A DNA stretch of 64,000 nucleotides from an uncultured Myxococcales bacterium (lineage in GTDB: Bacteria > Myxococcota_A > UBA9042). How positions within the stretch are numbered: position 1 is the first letter of the stretch; the number at the start of each line of letters is the position of its first letter. The notes beneath the pieces are model-generated. The model was not told the origin of the DNA, ran no database searches, and saw nothing but the letters and a program-made list of their open reading frames with translations. Where the stretch lies: positions 124,001 through 188,000 of the forward strand of contig CAIMLR010000002.1 of NCBI GenBank assembly GCA_903842345.1. The letters are read 5' to 3'. Position numbers and translations under genes: made by a program. Shown here in pieces: positions 33,361 to 42,700 of this stretch.

Positions 33361-36300
33361 TTAGGCAAAGAGGCGACGGCGCACGAGGATCGCCGCCATC
33401 AGGATCAAACCAATTACCGCGCCAGCGCCGTTGCCGCCGCCCGTGCTCGCCGTGCAGCCGCTCTTGGCGGGCGCCGCGCTGTCCGTCGGGGTGGCCGTGT
33501 CGCCGGTGTCTACCGCCGTGATGGCGTCGCCGCCGGTGGTATCCGTCGAGCCAGCGTCCACTTCCGCCTTCTTGGCGTAGGGATTGATCGCCGCGTGGTA
33601 GTTGTCGGTGTTGTGCAAGTCATGGCCGTGCATCGGCCATTCGTTGATGGCGTCCTTGATGACGCCCTTGCGCGTGCCCCACGCGAAGATCCAGCCGTCG
33701 CGCGAGCCAATCGCCACGTCGAACTTGCCGTCGCCGTCCATGTCGCCCACTGCCGGGGAAGCCAGCATCCAGCCCATGGTGTAGTGCGGGAAGCCGATCG
33801 GCTCGACGCCCAGGTAGTTCCACGCGTGGATCAGGTAGCCGGCTGAAGCCGCGACGACTTCCGGGTTCTTGTCGGCGTCCAGATCGACGATGCTCGGGTT
33901 CGAGAAGAACTGCCAGTCGTCGATGACGCGCGGCCACCCCTGCAGCATCTTGCCGGTCGCGCTGTCATACGCGCCGATCAGGTGGTCAAATTCCGCGCGC
34001 TGGCCGCCGGAGGCGAACGTGAGCGCGAAGTCAAAGCCGGCGGACGCCTTGACGAAGTCGATGCCGCCGCCCGGATCGATGTGACCGACCGAGCCGTCGG
34101 AGATCAGCACGAACGCCGCGGTCTTTTCCTTGGTGTTGGTGTCCGGACCAAAATTCTTGGCGTTGTTGGAGAACGTCGACGTGCACTTGCCCGCGGCCTT
34201 GCCGATGCAATAGGTCTTGCCTTCCCAAGTGAAGAACGTGCCGGCCGAGCCGATCGTGTCAAAGTTCACTTCCAGCTTCTTGTCGCCGTCCAGATCGACG
34301 AGCGTCGCATTGCCCGGCACGCCGGAGCCGACGCTCGGCAGCACGTACGCTTGAATGCCGTACGTCGTGACCGGATAGCCCTTGAACAGCGTGCCGTCGC
34401 CGTGCATCACGTAGCCGCGCGCTTCGTTCTTGGCCTTGTCGGCGCCAAACACCTCGTTGGTGCCGAGCGCGATGTCCAGCTTGCCGTCGTTGTCGATGTC
34501 GCCAATCGACGGCGTAGTCACGATGCGATCGCCCTGGCCCGGCTTGGTCTTGTCGACGACTTCGATCGGGAAGCCCTTTTGCATCGTGCCGTCGTGGCGC
34601 CACATGTAGAGCTGCCCGTCCATCGCGCCGACCACGATTTCCAGCTTGCCGTCGCCGTCCATGTCGCCGAGCGACGGTGCCGAGAAGATGCCGTCGTCCC
34701 ACAGGTGCGTCTCGTCGGCCTTCTTGGAGCGCTCGCGATCGACCTGCACCGGGAAGCCCGGGCGCTTGCTGCCGTCGGCTTCCACGACGTTGACGCTGCC
34801 GTCATAGGTCGTGAAGATGACTTCCATTTTGCCGTCGCCATCCAGATCGCCAATCGCCGGCGTGCCGGTGATCATCTCGTGGAATTCCGGCTTCACGCCG
34901 CCGTTCTTGCGCAGGCAGCCGGTCTTGTCGGTGCGGAACGCGCAGCCCTTGGTGATGTTGTAGAGGAAGTCCTCTGACAGCTCGCGGCGCAACGGCGACC
35001 ACACCGGCCAGCCCTTGGGCTCCGTGCCATCGGCCTTGAACGCGTGCACGCGGCCATCGGAGTTCGGCAGGATGAACTCGTCCTTGCCGTCGCCATCGAT
35101 GTCGAACATCTTGCCGGACGCTTCGATCGACGCCAGGTTGCGGATCGGGAAGCCGGGCAGCAAGTCCGGGTCCTTGAACAGGCCGACGGACTTGCGGAAC
35201 TCGTTCTTCAACTCAGTGCCGTCGGCGTTCTTGGCCGTGACGCGCAGGCGCAGCGTGAAGCTGTACTGATCGTGATCGGTCAGCGGCGCGGTGAAGTCCA
35301 CGGCCTTGGCCGCTTCCGCCACGTCCCATTGCGCCAATTCGCCGGCAAACGCCGCGACGTCCGTGCCGTCCTTGATGGTCGTCCAGCCGCTCTTGGGGTC
35401 GATGCCCTTGGCGTATTCCAGGACGTAGCTGTACTTGGCGTAGCGCGAAGCCGTGCCGTCCGCGCGCGCACCGACGCGGCCCGTGATCGTGTACTTCGGC
35501 GTCTTGGTCACTTCGATCGGCTCAAACCACGTCGGCAGCAGGAGGTCCGCTTCCGGCGGAATCAGCTTGGCGGCGACCATCTTCACCGACGCCGCGACGT
35601 TGTTGCGGCCATAGCCGAAGTGCAGATCCCAGCCCGGTCCGGAGATGAACTTCGTCGGATCGTTGGCGGATTCCGGCACGTCGATGTCGTCCACGGTATT
35701 GAGCATCACGCCGCGCACTTCCTCCGCGGAGAGCGGCGGGGCCAGCGCGACTTTCAGTGCCGCCGAGTAGATCATGCCCGCGTGGCCCGCGGTGACGCCC
35801 GTCGCTTCTGACGAGCAGCCGGTGCCGGGCGAGCTGAGGAACAAGTTGCCGCCATAGTTGGTGCAGTTGTTGAAGTTGAGGAACGTGGTGGAGTTCTTGT
35901 CCGACGGGCCGTCAAACACGATCGCGTGCACGTAGAGCGCGTGGTTGGTCGTGCTGGGCGCGTTGTGGTGGAAGGAGAGTTCATCGGCTGCGGAGGCGAT
36001 GAACACGACGTTGTTCTCGTACGCGTACTCGATGGCCTGTTCGGCGTAGAGCGAGCGGCTCAAGGAGCCCAACGCCGACTGGATGACCATCGCACCGCTG
36101 TCGGTCGCGAAAAGGACGCCCGCGGCAAAGTCGTTGCCGTCCGCGACGAAGCTGTCGCCGGCGCGGATCATCAGCGTCGTGCATTCCGGGCAGATGCCCA
36201 GCGAGCCGCGGCCGTTGTTGCCTTCCGCGCTGGAGTCGCGCGCTTCGCCGGTGCCGTGGCCGTAGCGCGTGTCGTCGTACGGATCGTTGTCGTTGCGGTA

Positions 36301-37140
36301 GAAGTCCCAGCCGGAGATGTCGTCGACGTAGCCGTTGCCGTCGGTGTCCTTGCCGTCGGCAAAGTCCTTGCTGTTGATCAGGTCCTCGGGGTCGAGCAAG
36401 CCGTTGCCGTTCTTGTCGGAAACGCGCGAGTCGCACGGCGTGCGCGGGACCGAAAGTGGATCTTCCTTGGCGTAATCGGCCATGGTGAACTTGCCGTCGC
36501 CGTTGGCGTCAAACGGGTCGCTGTCCTTGTACGCGGCGGTGCGGCACGCGGCTTCGGGCGGCGTCAGTTCGCCGCGGCTCAGATAGAACTTGTTGATCTG
36601 GTCGTCCGATTCCCATTTGATGCCGCAGTCGATGACCGCGATGATCGTCTTGCGATCGCCCACCGTCGTCGACCACGCGTCGTTGGTGTGCATGCCGGAG
36701 CCGATCGCGCGTTCCACCTGGCGAAAGCCGGGCAGGCGTGTCCACGCTTCCGGAATGAAGGAGAAGTTGTTCCATTCGCCGTCGGTGACATAGACCTTGG
36801 GGCCGACGCCCGGCGCGCACTGCTGCACGGTCGCGGTGCCGGTGCCGACGTATTGGCAGATTTGGCCGGTCGCGCAGGTCGTGGTCTCGGTCCACTTGCC
36901 GGCGACGCAGGTCATCTGCGCTGAGCCGTTGATGTTGCAGATCGGCGTCGCGCCATCCGCGCACGCGCTGCCTACCGGTACGTAGCTGGCAAAGCCCGGA
37001 TCGTTGGGCCAGTTGGCGGGATCAAGCGGGTCAGAACCCGGCGCCGGCGGCCATGCAGCGTCAGCGGCAAGCGGCGCAAAGGCGACGACAAAACCCAAGG
37101 CCAGAGCGATACGCCGACCTGCGGATGCAAAACGAACCAT
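33361..37140 (-). CDS. secreted subtilisin-like (S8) protease with VCBS/FG-GAP repeats and MYXO-CTERM-like tail
   Basis: 1259 residues. After a signal peptide comes a Cys-rich segment and then an S8 catalytic domain: Asp171 (AVIDCG), His295 (YGHGT), Ser444 (GCSSEATG). The Ser motif has Gly where GTSMAxP has Pro, and the oxyanion position reads ASAAD386, Asp instead of Asn. Several EF-hand-like DxNGDG loops interrupt the domain (210-290). From about 650 there are at least six FG-GAP/VCBS repeats (DIDGDGKDEF, DLDGDGKMEV, DMDGDGKLEI and so on). The tail has Gly-Cys1229, a Gly/Ser/Thr stretch, one membrane helix and RRR, the MYXO-CTERM layout. It should be exported, anchored and processed at the Cys. 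Start ATG 37140 has GGGAGGG upstream. Confidence 0.88.
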   Translation of the reverse strand: MVRFASAGRRIALALGFVVAFAPLAADAAWPPAPGSDPLDPANWPNDPGFASYVPVGSACADGATPICNINGSAQMTCVAGKWTETTTCATGQICQYVGTGTATVQQCAPGVGPKVYVTDGEWNNFSFIPEAWTRLPGFRQVERAIGSGMHTNDAWSTTVGDRKTIIAVIDCGIKWESDDQINKFYLSRGELTPPEAACRTAAYKDSDPFDANGDGKFTMADYAKEDPLSVPRTPCDSRVSDKNGNGLLDPEDLINSKDFADGKDTDGNGYVDDISGWDFYRNDNDPYDDTRYGHGTGEARDSSAEGNNGRGSLGICPECTTLMIRAGDSFVADGNDFAAGVLFATDSGAMVIQSALGSLSRSLYAEQAIEYAYENNVVFIASAADELSFHHNAPSTTNHALYVHAIVFDGPSDKNSTTFLNFNNCTNYGGNLFLSSPGTGCSSEATGVTAGHAGMIYSAALKVALAPPLSAEEVRGVMLNTVDDIDVPESANDPTKFISGPGWDLHFGYGRNNVAASVKMVAAKLIPPEADLLLPTWFEPIEVTKTPKYTITGRVGARADGTASRYAKYSYVLEYAKGIDPKSGWTTIKDGTDVAAFAGELAQWDVAEAAKAVDFTAPLTDHDQYSFTLRLRVTAKNADGTELKNEFRKSVGLFKDPDLLPGFPIRNLASIEASGKMFDIDGDGKDEFILPNSDGRVHAFKADGTEPKGWPVWSPLRRELSEDFLYNITKGCAFRTDKTGCLRKNGGVKPEFHEMITGTPAIGDLDGDGKMEVIFTTYDGSVNVVEADGSKRPGFPVQVDRERSKKADETHLWDDGIFSAPSLGDMDGDGKLEIVVGAMDGQLYMWRHDGTMQKGFPIEVVDKTKPGQGDRIVTTPSIGDIDNDGKLDIALGTNEVFGADKAKNEARGYVMHGDGTLFKGYPVTTYGIQAYVLPSVGSGVPGNATLVDLDGDKKLEVNFDTIGSAGTFFTWEGKTYCIGKAAGKCTSTFSNNAKNFGPDTNTKEKTAAFVLISDGSVGHIDPGGGIDFVKASAGFDFALTFASGGQRAEFDHLIGAYDSATGKMLQGWPRVIDDWQFFSNPSIVDLDADKNPEVVAASAGYLIHAWNYLGVEPIGFPHYTMGWMLASPAVGDMDGDGKFDVAIGSRDGWIFAWGTRKGVIKDAINEWPMHGHDLHNTDNYHAAINPYAKKAEVDAGSTDTTGGDAITAVDTGDTATPTDSAAPAKSGCTASTGGGNGAGAVIGLILMAAILVRRRLFA

Positions 37141-37225
37141 AGAAACCCTCCCACTCTGGCCGTAAACGGCGCCCACAAACCCACCGTGCTGACGCGCTTC
37201 CCCGCAACGTGCAACACGGCGCGGG

Positions 37226-37254
37226 ACGATAGCAGGCTACCCGGTGCGCGGCAA
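37226..37254 (-). promoter_or_regulatory. putative promoter of the subtilase gene
   Basis: On the minus strand TTGCCG (37254-37249), a 17-nt spacer and TATCGT (37231-37226) lie about 86 nt before the subtilase ATG, in the gap downstream of priA. Each hexamer matches 4/6. Confidence 0.4.
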
Positions 37255-37286
37255 TGAATGGCTTCGCAGGTTGCGTAACAGTTTGG

Positions 37287-39671
37287 TCAGGAAAATGCGT
37301 AGGGATCCACGTCCACGCTGTAGGTTACGCCGGACGGCAGGTGCGGCACGACCTCGCGTTCCAGCACCCGCAGACCCGCGTGCAACGGGCGGCGATCGCG
37401 GCTCCGCACCAGCGCGTGCCAGCGCCAGATCCCGCGCACCCGCGCGACGCCCGCATACAGCGGTCCGCGCACTTCCAGGCCCAAGGCGCGGGCGCGTTCC
37501 ACAAGCGCGATCATGGCCGCCTGCGCGCGACTTTCCTCCAGGTGCCGTGTCTCCAGCAGCGCGAGGTGCATGAACGGCGCATAGCCAAAGCGCTGGCGGT
37601 TAGCCAGCTCGGCTTGGACAAAACCGGCGTGATCATGGCGCAACGCCGCCTGGATCGCCGGATGATCGGGCATGTACGTCTGCACCAGCACGCGGCCGGG
37701 CTTGTGACCGCGACCCGCGCGGCCGGCGACCTGGGTCAGCAGTTGGAACGTCCGCTCGCTGGCGCGGAAATCGGGAATCTGCAGCCCCGATTCAGCGAGC
37801 ACGATGCCGACGAGCGTCACCGCCGGGAAGTCGTGGCCCTTGGCCAGCATCTGCGTGCCGACGAGCACGTCCAGCTCCTGGCGGGCGAATTTCTCCAGCG
37901 TGTCGTGGAGCCGCTGCCCGGCCGCAGTGTCGCGATCGAACCGCGCCATCCGCGCCTGCGGCACCGCCGCCGCCAGCGTGTCCTCGATGCGCTCCGTGCC
38001 CGCGCCGATCGCCAGCAGGTTGCGGCCTTGGCATTTGGGACAGCTCGCGTCGCTGGAGACCGAGTGATCGCACAGATGGCAGCGCAGCCGGCCCTGGTTG
38101 CGGTGCCACGTCAGCGTGACCGCGCATTCCGGGCAATCCAGCGTGGATCCACAGGTCTGGCAGAGCATGCTCGTGGCAAAGCCGCGGCGGTTGTGCAGCA
38201 GGATCGCCTGCTCGCCGCGCTTCACCGTCTCCGCCACCGCCGCCACGAGCTCCTCGGACAGCAGGCTCGGCCGATCCTCCTTCTCGTCGCGCAGCCGCGG
38301 ACTCTCGCGCAGGTCGATGACCCGCGCCAACGGCAGCGCGCCGCCTGTCGCGCGCAGTTGCAGTTCGGTCAGGTGCAGCTTGCCTTCCTGCGCCAGAAGC
38401 ATCTCCTCGCAGCCCGGCGTCGCCGAGCCCAGCACGCACACCGCGCTCGCCGCCTTGGCCCGCGCCAGCGCCACGTCGCGCGCGTGGTAGTGCAGGCCGT
38501 TCTGTTGCTTGAAGCTGCTGTCATGGCACTCGTCCACGACGATCACGCCCAAATCCGCCACCGGCGCAAACAGCGCCGAACGCGGCCCCACGACGATGCG
38601 CCGCTTGCCGCTCGCCACCTGCGCCAACTGGTCCAGCCGCTCGCCTTCCGTCATCGCCGAGTGCAGCGCCGCCACCTGATTGCCAAACCGTGCGCGGAAC
38701 CGCCGCACGAGCAGCGGCGTCAGCGCGATCTCCGGCACCAGCACAATCGCCCCGCGCCCCTGATCGAGAATGTCGGCGATCACGTGCAGGTACACTTCCG
38801 TCTTGCCCGACCCCGTGATGCCGCGCAGCAGATGCCCGGCAAATCGCCGCGCGTGGGTGTCCTCCTGCATCCGGTGCAGCGCCAGCCGCTGTTCCGGCGT
38901 CAGCTCCGGCGGTGTGTCCCGCTTCACGTCTTCCCGCAGGCCCATCGGATCGCGCAACACGCGGTCCTGCCACAGCCGCACGAGGCCGCGTTCCTGCAGC
39001 GCCTCCAGCACCTTGGTCGGCGCCGTCAGCTTGCCGTTCTCGCCGGGCCGCCGCAGCTCCGCGAGCGACAGCGTGCCGGCCGCCTCCACCTTTTGCAGGA
39101 TCCGCACCTCCGCCTTGCCCAGCCCATCTGGCCACGGCCGCACGTCGTTGGACGTCACCATCGGCTGCATCCGCTCGGGCGCATCGTCGCCCTCCACGCC
39201 GGTGTGGCGCAGCGGTGCGGGCAGGGCCAGACGCGCCGCGGCGCCCAACGGCGCGTGGTAGTACGCCGCGCAAAACCGCAGCGTTTCCAATAAATCCGGC
39301 GGCAGCGGCGGTTCCTGACGGTGGACGGCCACGATCGGCCGCAGCTTGCGGGTGTCAAACGTCAGCTCAGCGACCGGCTGCAGGCGCATCGCCAGACCGA
39401 CGACGAGCTTGCCCTGCAGCGGCACCGTCAGCCGCTGGCCCGGCGTCACGTCCCCCACAAGCGCCAGGGGAATGCCATAGTGCAGCGCATCGGTGTGGTT
39501 GGCGACGGCGACTTCCACGGCTTGGAGGAACGTCTGCCCGGCGAGCGTCGCCTGCCCTGCGCGCGGCTTCTCCTTGGCCGGCCGCGCCCGCACCTCAACG
39601 GCAATTGGCTGTTCCGACTGCGGTTCCGCCGCGAACAAGGCAATCTGCGGGGACGTGCGGGGCTTGGACAT
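37287..39671 (-). CDS. priA: primosomal protein N' (replication restart helicase PriA)
   Basis: 794 residues, a 3'-5' superfamily 2 helicase that reloads the replisome at stalled forks. Walker A is GITGSGKTEVY. The DEAH-box equivalent reads DECHD, where most PriA proteins have DEEHD. Eight zinc-binding Cys occur as CQTCG, CPECA, CHLCD and CPKCQ. The C-terminal helicase part (QVAGRAGRG) and the C-terminal domain are complete. I start it at ATG 39671 (MSKPRTS) with AGGAT 7-9 nt upstream, not at 39725, which would run into the divergent lipoprotein leader. Confidence 0.95.
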   Translation of the reverse strand: MSKPRTSPQIALFAAEPQSEQPIAVEVRARPAKEKPRAGQATLAGQTFLQAVEVAVANHTDALHYGIPLALVGDVTPGQRLTVPLQGKLVVGLAMRLQPVAELTFDTRKLRPIVAVHRQEPPLPPDLLETLRFCAAYYHAPLGAAARLALPAPLRHTGVEGDDAPERMQPMVTSNDVRPWPDGLGKAEVRILQKVEAAGTLSLAELRRPGENGKLTAPTKVLEALQERGLVRLWQDRVLRDPMGLREDVKRDTPPELTPEQRLALHRMQEDTHARRFAGHLLRGITGSGKTEVYLHVIADILDQGRGAIVLVPEIALTPLLVRRFRARFGNQVAALHSAMTEGERLDQLAQVASGKRRIVVGPRSALFAPVADLGVIVVDECHDSSFKQQNGLHYHARDVALARAKAASAVCVLGSATPGCEEMLLAQEGKLHLTELQLRATGGALPLARVIDLRESPRLRDEKEDRPSLLSEELVAAVAETVKRGEQAILLHNRRGFATSMLCQTCGSTLDCPECAVTLTWHRNQGRLRCHLCDHSVSSDASCPKCQGRNLLAIGAGTERIEDTLAAAVPQARMARFDRDTAAGQRLHDTLEKFARQELDVLVGTQMLAKGHDFPAVTLVGIVLAESGLQIPDFRASERTFQLLTQVAGRAGRGHKPGRVLVQTYMPDHPAIQAALRHDHAGFVQAELANRQRFGYAPFMHLALLETRHLEESRAQAAMIALVERARALGLEVRGPLYAGVARVRGIWRWHALVRSRDRRPLHAGLRVLEREVVPHLPSGVTYSVDVDPYAFS

Positions 39672-39739
39672 GGCGGCATCCTGCCGTTGCGTGGCGGGAA
39701 GGGCAAGCGTAGGCTTGCGCGGCAACGGGAGCGACGACC

Positions 39740-42700
39740 ATGAAGCAGGCGCAAACGGACAAACTGGTGCGGCTGCCGCTCCATACTGTGCTCTGCCTCT
39801 GCGCGGCGCTTGTCGCGTGCGGCAATTCCCCGAAAACGGCGGTCGGTGACGCGCAAGGTCAGGCCCCCGGCCCTGCCGCTGTCCTTGCCCCGGAGCACGC
39901 GGCGGCGACGCTCGGGGTGCCCCCGCCCGTTGAGCCGACCGTGACGTTTGCCCTGCCGAGCGACGAGGTCGCCATTGACGCGCCGCTGGTGCTGGCGTTC
40001 TCCGAGCCGATGGTGCCTCTCGCCGCGCTCGATCAGCCCGCGGCGCTCACCGGCGTGACGCTGGAGCCGGACGTCCCGATTCAGTGGCGGTGGGTCTCGA
40101 CGGACACCGTCGTGGGCCAGCCGCAGCCGGGGTGGCCGCACGCGCAGACAATGCGCGCCCACCTGGCGGGCAACCTGCAGACGCGCGCCGGTCGCGCGGT
40201 GCGCCAGCCGCTGGACTGGGAATTTCATACCGCGCCGCCGCAGCTGCTTTGGAGTTCGCCGGGCGAGGGTGAGTCGTTTGCGCCGCGCGACACCAAGGTG
40301 CGGCTGCTGTTCAACCAGCCGGTCGACGTCGCGCAGCTCCGCGACCATCTGACGGTGACCAACGAGGATCCGGAGCAGGCGCTGCCGCCCTTCCAGTTGA
40401 CGGTGCTCGATCCCAAGTCGCTCGCCGATGACGCCCTGCCGTTTGCGCTGCGCAATCCGCCCGCGCCGATCGCCGCAGGTCAGCTTATCGGCCTGACTTT
40501 TGCGAAGCGGCTGCCGGCGTGGCAGCGCGTGACCGTGACGGTGACCCCCGGGCTGGCCGGCAAGGGCGGGCCGCTGGTGTCGACCGCGAGCCAAGAAGTG
40601 CTGTTCGGCACGGCAGGCGGCGCTGCGGACCCGGCGGGCGGGGCGCTGGAGCCCTTTGAGCTGCTGCAGGTGACGGGGGACACGGATCAGGACCCGGACA
40701 CCTGGCGCGCCGCGGAGTTGAAATTCAGCACGCAGATGCCGCCCAGCGATCAGACCAAGCTGCTCAAGGCGACGCCCGCGGTCCTGAACTTGCAGCTGCA
40801 GTGCTACGGCGCGACGTGTTCGATTGTCGGCGATTTTGCCCCCGCGACGACCTACACGCTCACGCTCTCGCCGCAGCTTGAGGACGCGCACGGTCGCCGT
40901 TTGGGCAAGCCGGTTGCGCTCACGCGGACGTTTGGCCATCGCAAGCCGTCGCTGGCTATCGACACGGACGGCACGGTGATGGAGTTCCAGCAGAAGCCGC
41001 ACGCCGTGGCGGTCACGCTGCGCAATCTCAAAGCGCTGACGGCGCGGGCGTATCGCGTGCCGGCGGACGCGCCGTGGTCGGTGCTGGCGGGGCTCAAGGT
41101 CGATGGACCCGGCTACGCTGCGGCCTTGGCCAAGCTGGGCGCGCCGGTCGAGCTGCCGATCAAGCCGTCGGCCAAGCCGGATGTGCAGGAGCGCCGCCTG
41201 CTGGACCTCGACGCGGTGCTGGGCGGCAAGCCCGGGCACGTCTGGCTGGAGCTGGCGACGTCGGACATTGTGCAGCCGCCGGGCCAGCGCTGGCAGCCGT
41301 CGGGGCGCGAGGGGCGGCTCTTTCAGGTGACGGATCTGCACATCGCCGCGAAGTCGGCGCGCAACGAGTCGCTGTTCTGGGTCACGTCCCTGCAGACGGG
41401 TCAGCCGGTGAGCGGCGCGCGGGTGGAACTCCGCGATGAGAATGACAGCGTCGTGTGGCGGTCGACGACAAACGCGGATGGCCTGGTCACCGGTCCGGGC
41501 GGCATGACGTGGAAGCAGCGCAAGAAGGCGATGGCGCGGCGCGTGACGGCGGTCAAGGGCGACGACGCGGCGCAGATGCAGCTGGTGGAGCCGACGCCTT
41601 GGGCGCAAGAAGACGGCGGCGAAGCCGATGACAGCGAGCGCGGCTGGTTGTTCACGGACAAGCCGGTCTACCGCCAGGGTGAAACGGTGCAGGTCAAGGG
41701 CCTGCTGCGGCTTGTTGGCAAGGAGGGGCTCGGCCTCCCAGCGGCGGGGCGCGACGTGACGCTGCAGTTGCTGGACCCGGCGAGCCACGCCGCCAGCGAG
41801 ACGCAAGTGCGGCTGAGCGCGCGCGGGACTTTTGCCGCGTCCCTGACACTGCCCAACGCCGGTCGCGTGGGCGGTTGGCAGGTGCGCGCCACGTCGCAGA
41901 AGGCCGTGTTTGCCAGGACCGTGCAATTGGCTGTCTACCACGTGCCGCGCACCAAGCTGGACCTGACGCTGAAGGCGGAGCACGTGTCGCGCGGGGATGC
42001 GCTGCGCGGGGAAGTCCAGGCGAGTTGGTTCTCCGGTGGGCCACTGGACAAGGCGCCGACGCATGTGACCGCGTCCGGTGGGCCGCAGGGTTACGAGCCG
42101 CCCGGCTGGCCGCAGTTCCAGTTTGGCCCCAACACGTGGCAGGAAGACGACGGCGCGGGCGGCACCAATGTGCTGAACCACGAGCTGCGCGGGACGACGG
42201 ACGAGCACGGCCGCACCGTGTTCAGCGTGCCGACCGGCGTGGCGATGGACCGCTCGCTGCATGTGGAAGTCGCTGCCGCGGTGCAGGATCCCAACGGCCG
42301 GGAGATGACGGCGACCCGGGCGTTCTGGCTGCACCCGGCGGCGGCGCTTGTCGGCGTGGGGATTCCGTCGGCGCTGGTCCCGGCGCAGGCGCCGCTGCCC
42401 GTGCACCTGATAGCGACCGATCCCCAAGGCAAGCCGCAGTTGGGCTTGCCGCTCACGGTGCGGCTCGTCCGCCGCGACTGGAAGGCGATTCGCGTGCGCG
42501 GCATGGCCGGCGAAACGAGCTGGCAGACGCGCTTGGTGACGACGCCCGCTGGGACCTGCGCGACGACAAGCGCCGCGTTGCCCGTGGATTGCACGCTGAC
42601 GGTGCAGCAGCCGGGCCTCTACGGCATCCAGGCCACCCTTCGCGACAGCCGCGGCCGCACGGCGACGACGACGCGCGATTTCTACGCCACGGGTCCAGAC

